Of a stretch of DNA of 20,031 nucleotides, positions 10,414 through 18,637 are shown piece after piece. The position numbers were made by a program, and so were the translations under genes. How positions within the stretch are numbered: the stretch's first letter is position 1; each line of letters opens with the position of its first letter. The stretch lies in contig KN886780.1 in assembly GCA_000934455.1 (NCBI GenBank), positions 12,225-32,255 of the forward strand, read 5' to 3'. The notes under the pieces were generated by a model, which was not told the origin of the DNA, did not search any database, and saw only the letters and a program-made list of their open reading frames with translations. This DNA comes from Apostichopus parvimensis. Lineage: Eukaryota; Echinodermata; Holothuroidea; Aspidochirotida; Stichopodidae.

Positions 10414-11430
10414 CTACTCAATCGCAAGCTGTTGAGCCCCCTCGGCTGATTCACAATGCTTGAGCAGTTTTTTCAGCATGCCTGTGAGCCTCTGAGGGTA
10501 TTTCTTCTTAATCTCTTTTTGCTGCTTGCTTCGCCACTTATCGACGTAATTCTGGTCATCCGGCTTCTCTGGGATGCACTGCAGGTCGGTTCGTACTCCG
10601 GGAATCATGGCGTAAAATTCTTTGCAGCTTCCTTTTATCTCCACTGCTTTCTTTTTCATCATTGTGTAATGAAGCCGTTTGGTGTCTTCAACTGCCTTTT
10701 CCCCTTTGCTGTGGAAAGTAGTGAGCTCTTCTTTCATTATATTGAAGAAACCTGCAACAGCATTAAGCCCACCCAGGAAAGCGGAGAGTGCTGGAATTAG
10801 GGCATCGCTAACGATCATGATTGCTGCCTCATTGATGTTTAACTGCTGACCTTCCGCCACCGCATTAGCCAAGTCAGCTTCTGCGCTCATATTGAGAAGA
10901 GGGCTAGCAATTGCACCCACAAGTGGAACAAACGCAAGTCCAAAGGCCCACGCCTTTGAGTTGGCAGCTTCTGCTTCCAGTTTTGCTTTCTTTTCCATGA
11001 GTGTTTTGTTAAGATCCTTAAGCTTAGAGATCAACACCTTCGCCTCATCCTGTCTCTGCTTTAGGGGAACCATCATCTCTTCGTGCATCCTTACAATCTC
11101 GGTGCAGCATTGCTGGTATCCGGTCACTTCTTCCAGGATATCAGGAAGACATTCTTTCCATTCGTCTAGTTCCAGCCCTTCATAGTACTCAAAGAACTCT
11201 TGGATGCATCTTACCACTTGAGTACACAGGGGCAAAACCCCTTTCACATAGACCATGGCGTCTCGCCTCGTCTGATCACGGATTTTATTGATACCAGTGG
11301 CCTTGTTTGCAGAAGTACCCACAGCATTCTCCGCATATAGAGATCTAAGACACAGTGAGAATATCCGCATGTTTTTCGGCAACTCTTGCAACTCAACGGA
11401 GAAACTATTCAGATCTTCTGCGACGGACAA
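10414..11430 (-). CDS. Terminal coding exon of a helical protein with a central hydrophobic hairpin (pore-forming-like architecture)
   Basis: This is the only long credible coding block: 338 codons plus a TAG stop at 10414-10416. It is open upstream only because the frame runs through a classic 3' splice site. A polypyrimidine tract followed by TTACAG precedes the exon, whose first codons are TTG TCC GTC in phase 0. There is no ATG at the exon start. Exon residues 1-150 look helical and charged, ending in KLKDLNKTLMEKKAKLEAEA. Residues about 160-179 and 199-232 are hydrophobic and Ala/Gly-rich (AFVPLVGAIASPLL; LIPALSAFLGGLNAVAGFF). Residues 233-338 are Lys-rich helices. No signal peptide lies in this exon. 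A helix bundle with a central hydrophobic hairpin is typical of ClyA/HBL-type alpha pore-forming proteins. That is architectural inference; an uncharacterised helical or membrane-associated protein is equally possible. Confidence 0.82.
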   Translation of the reverse strand: MSVAEDLNSFSVELQELPKNMRIFSLCLRSLYAENAVGTSANKATGINKIRDQTRRDAMVYVKGVLPLCTQVVRCIQEFFEYYEGLELDEWKECLPDILEEVTGYQQCCTEIVRMHEEMMVPLKQRQDEAKVLISKLKDLNKTLMEKKAKLEAEAANSKAWAFGLAFVPLVGAIASPLLNMSAEADLANAVAEGQQLNINEAAIMIVSDALIPALSAFLGGLNAVAGFFNIMKEELTTFHSKGEKAVEDTKRLHYTMMKKKAVEIKGSCKEFYAMIPGVRTDLQCIPEKPDDQNYVDKWRSKQQKEIKKKYPQRLTGMLKKLLKHCESAEGAQQLAIE

Positions 11431-11838
11431 CTGTAAGAGGAACAAAAGAAAAAAAGGAAATAACTTTATGGCACGACAATGAACAAAAAAAAATCGAAGT
11501 TTTGAAGGGGGAAAAAAAAAGAAAAGTAAATGTCGGTATTACAAATTGAAATTTCAAGAACAATTTCAAATGTCCAAAACAACGTCGAAATTTAACTACT
11601 TTCCTCAAAATCTGAGGAGAAATGAATTTATTTTCAGATAAAACAGACGAATTGTTTGGAAAAAGTGTCCCGTCTGGACCACCGCAGGACTTCAAAGGGA
11701 AATTTTTCTGGCGAAGATCCGCAAACTGGCCACCGGTCTGCTTTCTCCGCCTCCCCCATTTTTTGATAGCTTCTTACGTCACTGATAACTCTTCCGACCC
11801 TCAAGTTCCTAAACACTGACTTAATTATCATTATGCAA

Positions 11839-11859
11839 GAAGTTGCTAGGGCAACTCCC
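11839..11859. repeat. Possible degenerate relative of the 30-bp palindrome
   Basis: GAAGTTGCTAGGGCAACTCCC sits between two copies of TGCAA (11834-11838 and 11860-11864). Its core AGTTG...CAACTCCC matches the 30-bp palindrome with a shortened loop. No empty site is available for comparison. Confidence 0.4.
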
Positions 11860-12207
11860 TGCAATATGTGTCCTCGGTAGGTGTAGCAGTTATTTTCACG
11901 TGACAAAACAGGAAAATTCCAAAATGCATTGAGGTTTCGATTGCTGCAACTTCTTATTAAGATAACATGCTTACAGTGTCTACGAGTCCACAGGTTTTTT
12001 GCTGACTTCAAAAGACCAATGTATGTCACTAACTAGAACATCAGCGACATTATAGAATATTTTGGAACAGAAACAAGATTTTGGACTTAGCTCTGGTTTG
12101 AACTGAATGACCTTGGTCTCATTTTCTTGTGAAATTGAAAAATAATTGATGTAAAATAAAATTTCTCTGAAGTGGAATTTGAGTTTCTCGAAGTATTTCA
12201 CGTTAGT

Positions 12208-12602
12208 AGAAATCAATTTCACTTAAAGGGTGTGAAGACTCGCGCACAAAGAAACGTCTCATGCCGGTAGTCTGACCTAGTTTCGAGTGAGGTGTAACAG
12301 AAGTGTTAGACACCACCATCGATTCCAGAAGATACACACACAAAGCTTGCTATCGTTGGTAATTAGACACAAGTGTACAGTCAATACGTACAGCTACTGT
12401 CAATTCCCACAACACAGTGTTATATAGCAGCGATGGACATCTCAGGTCTCGATAAAAGATAACAATTAGGTATCACGTTTCATTACTGTCTGCATTTTGT
12501 AGCGACAAGAAGAAAACTTCACTTGCAAGCAACGGAAAGTTAACTTTTTCAGATCGCGGCACGCAGTTTGGGGCGAGTCTTCAATGCCTTTAAGTAAAAT
12601 GA
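12208..12602. repeat. Inverted repeat of about 35 bp around a 325-bp centre
   Basis: On the minus strand 12242-12208 reads GCGAGTCTTCA, four differing bases, CTTTAAGTGAAAT and further to ATTTC. On the plus strand 12568-12602 reads GCGAGTCTTCA, ATGC, CTTTAAGTAAAAT and on to ATTTC. Beyond the arms, several AAGTGAAATTG-like motifs recur on both sides. It may be the remains of a transposon with subterminal repeats. No target duplication was identified. Confidence 0.5.
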
Positions 12603-12842
12603 CATTTCGCGTAAGTAGAATTCGATTGTACTTTAAAAGTGAAATTGGACAAGATTTGTCTCAATTTTACTTAAGAATGCAATTAGACTTAATACAATTC
12701 AATTCCAAAAAATTACATAGCTGGTGGTTTTTCGACATCGTCTAATCCGTTCAAATAATTATGTTACAGTGAATCTTTCCATTGACTTCAGCACTAACAC
12801 TACGCCGATATGACACTCTGTCATATATCTGTTATTATCAAA

Positions 12843-13066
12843 ATGCCAACAAATTATGTAGTAGGAGGTTGCACACTACTGAAACCCAAAATTTAAGTTT
12901 CTTTGCGTTTCCTATAGTCATCAAACCGACGAAATACGTCGCAGGCTTTGGATTAATTTTGTAGGGGGTTTCCCGCCGTCTGCATACGAATATATGTTCA
13001 GCGCACTTCGAAACAAACACGTATAGGAATGGAACGCCAAAATATGGCACACCGAAAGGGCAATGT
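12843..13066 (+). pseudogene. Decayed THAP-type (C2CH zinc finger) domain
   Basis: Three successive reading frames together carry the signature of a THAP DNA-binding domain. From 12843, MPTNYVVGGCT gives the usual MP start but with Tyr where the first zinc-binding Cys should be. Near 12928-12993 a second frame reads EIRRRLWINF, then PPSAYEY, matching the conserved Trp region. From 12995 a third frame reads CSAHFETNTY, the Cys-x2-His signature. An internal stop follows the first part, and two frame changes separate the segments, so it is not functional. THAP domains occur in P-element-type transposases and in host transcription regulators. Low-complexity SFDVVV repeats follow in the third frame, then the frame stops at about 13245. 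Confidence 0.68.
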
Positions 13067-13101
13067 ATTCTGTTGTTTACTTCTATGCTGTCTTTTATCA
13101 T

Positions 13102-13210
13102 GTCGTTGTCTCTTTTGATGATTTTGTCTCCTTTAAATGTTGTGGTCTCCTTTGATGTTGTTGTCTCCTTTGATGTTGTTGTCTCCTTTGATGTTGTTGT
13201 CTCCTTTGAT
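13102..13210 (+). repeat. 18-bp minisatellite, about 6 units (left arm)
   Basis: Unit GTTGTTGTCTCCTTTGAT; the last three units are identical and earlier ones diverged, one being 19 bp. The matching tract in the right arm has fewer units, so copy number changed after the arms formed. Confidence 0.9.
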
Positions 13211-13337
13211 CTGGCGGCGCTGTTCACTTTTACGACGTCAAAATAAGTATAAAAATTTAAAGAATTTAGTGCTTTCAGAACTAGCCAAAATGTGCGAGAT
13301 ATATACCGACTAGCCCATCTTGTAAGGCAAGGTTATA

Positions 13338-13367
13338 CCAGGGAGTTGTTATGGAACAACTCCCTGG
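13338..13367. mobile_element. 30-bp palindromic insertion, copy 1
   Basis: Arms CCAGGGAGTTGTT and AACAACTCCCTGG pair perfectly around the loop ATGG. TTATA flanks it at 13333-13337 and 13368-13372. The homologous position in the opposite inverted-repeat arm (about 14538-14548) reads straight through with one TTATA, so this is an insertion with a 5-bp duplication. Confidence 0.85.
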
Positions 13368-13769
13368 TTATACGAACAAAATGAAAGCAGAAATGATTGA
13401 AATCTCTGTAATATCGGTGAACGAAAGTCTTTCAACCTAAAAAAAAAGAGATATATGTGGTCAATTTACAGGTACGGACCTATCCTAACGTTACGTATAT
13501 AATATATAGCCTTAGTTAGTATAACCATAGTATTATTTAGTATATTATTGTTAATATTAATATTAGTTTAGGTGCAACTGCAAGGAATGTGAGACATAGT
13601 GGGTTTTGCTATCCCATTACTGTTCATGCCTCATGAGTCATTGTAGTGATTGGGGAGGGGTCTAAAAATGATAACAGTAACATTAAGCCTAAGTTGCTTT
13701 TTTCAAGCACGGACCTTGTATAAATTATGAAGGTCAGCAGCATTTAGGCTCTTATTTCTATAAGCAGTT

Positions 13770-13910
13770 GGCTAGGCCTCAACTGGACTGGAATAGTACA
13801 GTAGCCTTGTAGGCATATGCTATGATTTGAAGGCTTGTACCCCATATATTGCCAAGGATCAGGAATTAGGCCTACTTGAGAAGGTCCAGAGGAGCTTGAG
13901 CAACTAATTG
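13770..13910 (+). pseudogene. LINE (non-LTR retrotransposon) reverse-transcriptase C-terminal fragment
   Basis: One frame from 13771 gives ARPQLDWNST. A second, from 13836, gives CTPYIAKDQELGLLEKVQRS before a stop. Together they match the spacing and wording of the conserved region downstream of the RT core in jockey/CR1/L2-type elements (RPxLEY ... W.P...KD...LEKVQRR). A frame change and a stop lie between the two parts. It is a short inactive relic inside the loop of the large inverted repeat. Confidence 0.62.
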
Positions 13911-13923
13911 AGTAGATCCTTAA

Positions 13924-14100
13924 AGGTAGTCTGTATAGGCCCCAAATTATAGCACGCTGTAATTGTTAGCAGTTTTCAAAAAGTACTTTCCTGGAGGTCT
14001 TTACTCTCCAAATTGTTTTCAGACATTTTACGGAACCCACAAGGACTAGGGTTGACCATATTTGAATATCTAGCATATTTGGGGCCAATACAGCATACCT
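13924..14100. mobile_element. 177-bp MITE flanked by TTAA
   Basis: The left end is AGGTAGTCTGTATAGGCCCC. The right end read on the other strand is AGGTATGCTGTATTGGCCCC: 20 bp with three or four mismatches. TTAA occurs directly outside both ends (13920-13923 and 14101-14104). TTAA is the target of piggyBac-type and some other transposases, but the terminal AGG is not the usual piggyBac end, so family is left open. Confidence 0.68.
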
Positions 14101-14368
14101 TTAAATAGCGTTCCGTATCATAGGAGGCATGCTGCTGTGCTTTGTTTTATTTTTTATTTCATTTATGTCTTCTATACATTCTTACAATACAAATGTAGAA
14201 TGGTATAAACAGTTTACAAGGGTTTCACGATTTGACAAACACCACAATGACTCATGAGGCATGATCAGCAATAGAATGGCAAAGCCCACTGTGGCTCACA
14301 TTCCTTGCAGTTGCACCTAAACTAATATTAATATCAATAATAATATACTTAATAATAATATGGTTATA

Positions 14369-14398
14369 CCAGGGAGTTGTTATATAACAACTCCCTGG
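14369..14398. mobile_element. 30-bp palindromic insertion, copy 2
   Basis: A perfect 15+15 bp palindrome, CCAGGGAGTTGTTAT and its reverse complement. TTATA flanks it at 14364-14368 and 14399-14403. The homologous left-arm site (13520-13524, TATAA) is empty. Confidence 0.85.
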
Positions 14399-14469
14399 TT
14401 ATACTAATTAAGGCTTTATATTATATACCTAACGTTAGGCTAGTAACTTGAAAACATATATTTAATTTC

Positions 14470-14787
14470 TTAGGTTGATAAACTTTCGTTCACCGATTTA
14501 ACTGAGATTTCCATCATTTCTGCTTTCATTTTGTTCGTATAACCTTGCCCTACAAGATGGGCTAGTCGGTCACTCTCGGACATTTTGGTTAGTTCTGAAA
14601 GCACTAAATTCTTGAATTTGTGTACGTATTTTGACGTCATAAAGTGAACAGCGCCGCCAGCATCACAGGAGACAACATCAAACGTGACAACAGCATCAAA
14701 GGAGACAACAACATCGAAGGAGACAACAACATTATAACAGACAGCATAGAAGTAAACAACATAATACATGCCCTTTTGGCGTTCCAT
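14470..14787 (-). pseudogene. Open frame in the right arm, probably a transposon-derived remnant
   Basis: 105 codons. The N-terminal half is a translation of the 18-bp minisatellite (VVVSFD-type repeats), and the C-terminal half is charged and probably helical (SDRLAHLVGQGY, KMKAEMMEISV). The homologous left-arm copy is interrupted by stops and a 30-bp insertion. No catalytic motif is visible. It is listed because it is the longest open frame in the inverted repeat, not because expression is likely. Confidence 0.3.
14661..14732 (-). repeat. 18-bp minisatellite, about 4 units (right arm)
   Basis: Plus-strand units such as ATCAAAGGAGACAACAAC, the reverse complement of the left-arm unit. The first unit is shorter. 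Confidence 0.85.
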
Positions 14788-14872
14788 AGTACACTGCTAC
14801 ACAATAGGCCCCTACGTGATCGACATTTTTCACAAGGCAGGCATTTTTATTGGCACGGTATGTATACTGGCC

Positions 14873-15204
14873 CAGTGGCGTAGGAAGGTACTTTTGAGTG
14901 GGGGGGGGCTGAAGACTGATGGCCGGCCTGGGGGAGGGGTCTATTTTTTTTGCATTTCCAGGTGGCCTCAGATGCAATTTGGTGCAATATAGCACACTTC
15001 AACACCCACTCCATTTTGTAAATAATTTTGCATTTTCACCTGGCCTTAGATGCAATTTGGTGCTCCAAATGAGATTTTTTTCTCATTTGGAAATGAAAAA
15101 GGGGTTTTCTGACTTGCGGAGCGGGGGGGGGCGGAATGATACTTCCGCCCCTCCATACTGGGGGCTGGCGCCCCCCAGCCCCCCCCCCGGTTTCTACGCC
15201 CTTG
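14873..15204. mobile_element. 332-bp MITE with CA..GGCGTAG termini
   Basis: The left end is CAGTGGCGTAGGAA. The right end on the other strand is CAAGGGCGTAGAAA; both are followed by poly-G and GGCTG. The interior has a direct repeat (see next entry). No clear target duplication is visible. The termini resemble those of the 250-2099 element, so they may be distant relatives. Confidence 0.6.
14951..15062 (+). repeat. Direct repeat with about 78-bp spacing inside the MITE
   Basis: TGGCCTCAGATGCAATTTGG near 14963 recurs as TGGCCTTAGATGCAATTTGG near 15042, each preceded by GCATTTYC and followed by TGC. Confidence 0.85.
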
Positions 15205-15829
15205 TAAAAGCAACTAATCTTACGAAATATGACCAGACGTTGAGGCAGTTTTTAAACCATAATTTAATTTTAATTAAAGAATTGCTACCCAAAATTAAAT
15301 AACAAATGTGTGAACAATTCTAACAACTATTTACTTCTCTTGTAACTGCATGTTTATTGGAAGAGTTAAGTTAATAAAACGTTCACTTTCTTACGAGATG
15401 TACGTGGAAAGTCCATTATTATTGTTTCGCGTTCGCAGTACACTCCGCACAAGGACGTCACACGGTGACCTGTAGGTTCATGCGCTTTTTCGCATCACAT
15501 TTCTGATCAGTGAGAATCTGATAAATTTGACATCAAATTTCTCTAAATTACTGTCTCTTTCGACTAAACGGGAACAACAGTATTGTTTGTGTACTAAAAT
15601 ACTTTGGTTTCAACCAAGCAAAAGAATTTGTTTCGCCTCTATCTATGCATTTTAAGTGAAATACAAGTTCACTTAAGTGGAGCCGTCGCTGTGTGGCTTG
15701 CACTTGCAAAATGAGCACCCACAATGCAAATTCTGTGGAAGAAAGGTCCTAAACCCCTGTCGACTCTCCCACACCAAGCTTCTTCTACCCTGCCTACTAC
15801 ACCCTTTGTCTTTTCCCCACGGCACTTAC
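15205..15829. other. No gene recognised
   Basis: AT-rich sequence upstream of the proposed intron donor, part of the proposed intron. An open frame at 15677-15880 on the plus strand overlaps the proposed antisense first exon and shows no recognisable motif. Confidence 0.4.
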
Positions 15830-15853
15830 CTTGTTTCCTGCGTGGGCAGCCAT
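15830..15853 (-). CDS. Proposed first coding exon (8 codons) of the 10414-11430 gene
   Basis: On the minus strand an ATG at 15853-15851, in a good context (purine at -3, G at +4), starts the peptide MAAHAGNK. It is followed at once by AAG|GTAAGT, a consensus 5' splice site, with intron donor G at 15829. An in-frame TAG lies upstream in the same frame, so the ATG is a sensible start. The exon ends in phase 0, and the acceptor exon at 11430 begins in phase 0, so the join keeps frame and gives 346 residues. It is the strongest donor I found between 11431 and 16363 on this strand. Other weaker GTAAG donors exist, and a short exon is easily coincidental, so this is a model without transcript support. 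Confidence 0.42.
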
Positions 15854-16363
15854 GTCTTGGTTAATACTGTTTTCTCTTAAACAGGAGAGGCTAAGATCGC
15901 GGTGTTCGCTTCTGTAAGTCTACCGTCGTTCTGCTTTCCATGCTCACCAAGCAAACAGTTTTACTGATGCCGGAGCTCTCGAGAAAAAAAAGAAGCAATT
16001 TTTAAACATCCGGACCTTCCCCAAAACATTTCAGTTGCAGACTACACAAGCTAAGGATAGAATATAAACTTCCCCGGACCATCACTTATGTTAGCGACAA
16101 AGAAACCGAAAACAACTAGCGTTACCTAATTCGTTAACTTTAGTCAAGCAAAATCATCCCAGGGCTGATGATATTACGTTCCACACATTCCTCCCGGGGT
16201 GTCGGAGGGTTTAACTCTACATGAGTCAAATAATAAATACGGTTGCAAAATTTAGCACCATTTTACATGTAAATACTCTTGATTATTCAAAAAGGGACTC
16301 CTCCCCCAACATGATGTTAACTAAAACTGTCTACATCTCCAGTAAACGAACCACCCTTTAGAC
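15854..16363. other. Region upstream of the proposed start codon
   Basis: It would hold the 5' untranslated region and promoter of the minus-strand gene. I cannot point to a convincing TATA box or initiator. Confidence 0.35.
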
Positions 16364-16754
16364 CAGGGTTTCCCTAACTTTATCCCCCCACCCACGAACC
16401 CCCTGTGGATGTCAGAGTGGTCCACGAACCCCCAACTTTTTCGAGACACGATCTGAGTCATTATTATACAATAATACGCATAACGGTGCTTTGTAAAAGA
16501 TCAAGTTCATAGTGTAATAATGTCATTAAAAATGCACGGTACGGTACTACTATGGCAACATATGCTTATGGAACGCGAAAAGTGTTTGTCGATAGGTACG
16601 GTACGAGTTTTGTACATTATTAAGTTATATGATATATCAGATTTTGGTTCAACAAAAAGTACTCTAGTTTTGACCTTCAGAAACGTCTCACGAACCCCAG
16701 GGATGGACTCACGCAACCCCTGGGGGTTCATGCACCCCAGTTAGGGAACCCCTG
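16364..16754. mobile_element. hAT-type MITE (copy B, complete)
   Basis: The ends are imperfect terminal inverted repeats. The left begins CAGGGTTTCCCTAACT and the right, read on the other strand, begins CAGGGGTTCCCTAACTGGGG. The flanks are CTTTAGAC on the left and CTACAGAC on the right (CTATAGAC in copy A), an 8-bp duplication with T at position 2 and A at position 7, which fits the known hAT target preference. It is 391 bp with no coding capacity, so it is non-autonomous. Superfamily assignment is inferred from termini and duplication length. Confidence 0.75.
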
Positions 16755-17278
16755 CTACAGACAATCCTTTAGGCTAGGGGTTTGCAACTGAAGCCAAGTG
16801 AAACATTCGGGAGAGTGGAATTTACAACACAACTCAACGTGCCGCTTTTAAACTCGGACTTTTCCCAGCTGCGACATCAACATTCTGAAATATTAGCGAG
16901 ACATGCTCCGTGCCCGTCTGTTCCACTTATGCTAAACAGTTAAGGTCGGGGAAATAAGAGATATCGTCTCACGAATATGGTGCGCCTAGTGTGCCGTATC
17001 CTGAAATCGACGTATATATATCAAATTGAATTGGAAAAAAAGTTTCAATTAGCAAAAAAAATTCTCGTGCTCTCACTGGGCGATCAATGTCACATGACAT
17101 TTTCTTGTACTCTGACTGGACGAAATCAACAAGACGAACAAAATTGTTGTGAAAAAAAGTGCCTCTTTGTTATTGTATAAGTTCCAAGTTGGTTGTGAAA
17201 ATTAGCAAGATGTGATTAGAAAGTGCCCTTCAGGAACAACATTGCAATAATTATTTTGTTGAAAGCTTTCAGGCACTG

Positions 17279-17620
17279 GTATTAATTCGAATATAAACAC
17301 GTTTTAATTCGATATGACAATTAATTCGAATACATATGAGGATTAATTCGGATATATACACGTATTAATTCGAAAATATACACGTATTAATTCATGCTGT
17401 TGTCTAGACCAAGTACGTTTGGGCCGAGGTGTACGTCAATAGATACTAGCTTTGCAAAGGCTCACTTGTTGCACTGGCGAGGCTACAATGTGGATGAAAG
17501 CTATAAGACATGCCAGTTATTGTCTGATTTAGTACGCGCATATGTTCGAATTAATACGCATATATATTCGTATTAATAAGAGGATATATTATGCGGTGTT
17601 TGTCCCATATGGCTGGCCAT
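17279..17620. mobile_element. Copy B of the inverted-repeat element, left end deleted
   Basis: Matches 3126-3466. The left arm and about 300 bp further left, present in copy A, are missing. The junction reads CACTGG directly into TATTAATTCG. The right arm is intact at 17582-17620. This is best read as a deletion after duplication. Confidence 0.7.
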
Positions 17621-18637
17621 AGACTTTAGGCAGAAGGTTAGATTGATATGTCATGGTCAAATTGGAGCATGGAAAAAGGGGAGTGCTAGCTACGTGTCTA
17701 TACCTTTTCACCGATTTTCAAGATATTGTGCAGTAAATGTTAACTTCCTGAAAAGCTCCTTTCAGGTGAAATTTATGATGACCTCAGTCCTAAACGTTAA
17801 TGTGGATATGTTATTTTATAGTACATTCTAATAACTCGAGCAAAACATGTTCTTCTAAGGAGAATGCGCATGAACTTACAATAGTGTATAATATACTATT
17901 GCTCTCACTCAGGCCAGTTCGAAACATGAGGAGCAAAGGTAGTTCGTCATTTTCATCACGACAAATTTTTGTATGTATAAATGTGCGTTAGACCATGGAA
18001 TTCCCCTTGCGGCATTACCCCATGGAAAACTCCTCACTCGAAACACGATTCTTAGAATCAAGGCACATCGGCCACTCACTTTACGCATTTGCGGCATACT
18101 CGTACATGGAGTCAAGTTAGTCTAGACATGTCGGAATTTCCCTGAATGTCATAGGATATACGACACAAGAGAAAACGCGCGGACGATGTTATGACGTTTG
18201 CAGCTATAAATAGCCAAGCGGAGTTAAAGTTATCCAAGGAAGAGACTAGAGTGAAAGCTGGCCTCAGTGACGTCGCCAGACATTTCAATCTTGGGGGCAA
18301 AGGGAGGGCACAGCACTTAATTGAGGGAGGAGGGGGGGTGGGTACAACATGTATTTGTGAATGCCATCCTGGGGAGGGTTCTAATGGGAGGGGGTAAAAC
18401 AATTATTAATTAAGGGTCCTTTGATGTAATCTGGTGCAACTTTATGTAACTTTATGTTCAAGATTTTTCGGGCTTAATCTGTTCGATATTTATGTTTTTA
18501 ATTGAGGAGGATTAAAAAAGTTATACAAACTATGAAAATTAACCCGTTTGCTTTGATAATGTTTTAAATAACAGTGTTGAAATTGAATTCATGCAGGGTG
18601 CTAGTGAAATTTAAGCACTAGTGGTTTCCGCCGGGCC

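Larger units (their letters stand above)
13031..13648. repeat. Left arm of a large imperfect inverted repeat
   Basis: Reverse-complementary to 14239-14787, from GGAACGCCAAAA at the outer end to TCATGAGTCATTGTAGTG at the inner end. The arms differ by substitutions, by the copy number of an 18-bp minisatellite and by one 30-bp palindrome each at different positions. The loop is 13649-14238. Confidence 0.88.
14239..14787. repeat. Right arm of the large imperfect inverted repeat
   Basis: Partner of 13031-13648. On the minus strand it holds a 105-codon open frame from an ATG exactly at the outer boundary (14787) to 14470, ending in a helical stretch (KYVHKFKNLVLSELTKMSES and onward). The left-arm equivalent is broken. 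I do not recognise a family for it; it may be the less decayed copy of sequence downstream of the THAP fragment. Confidence 0.88.
11431..15829 (-). other. Proposed 4.4-kb intron filled with mobile-element debris
   Basis: The acceptor at 11431-11432 is strong: TTTTTTTCTTTTGTTCCTC then TTACAG on the minus strand. The matched donor is at 15829. Inside are the THAP pseudogene, the 13031-14787 inverted repeat with its LINE fragment and TTAA MITE, the 14873-15204 MITE and two of the three clear 30-bp palindromes. No other coding exon was recognised, although extra small exons cannot be ruled out by eye. Confidence 0.45.

Noticed and set aside
13102..13210. Regular repeats considered as a CRISPR array
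   Set aside because: The 18-bp units are directly tandem with no spacers, and the sequence is eukaryotic.
12838..13227. Minus-strand frame with SKETTT repeats
   Set aside because: It is the antisense translation of the 18-bp minisatellite and lies opposite the THAP relic.
15677..15880. 67-codon plus-strand open frame
   Set aside because: No family recognised; it runs antisense over the better supported first-exon candidate.
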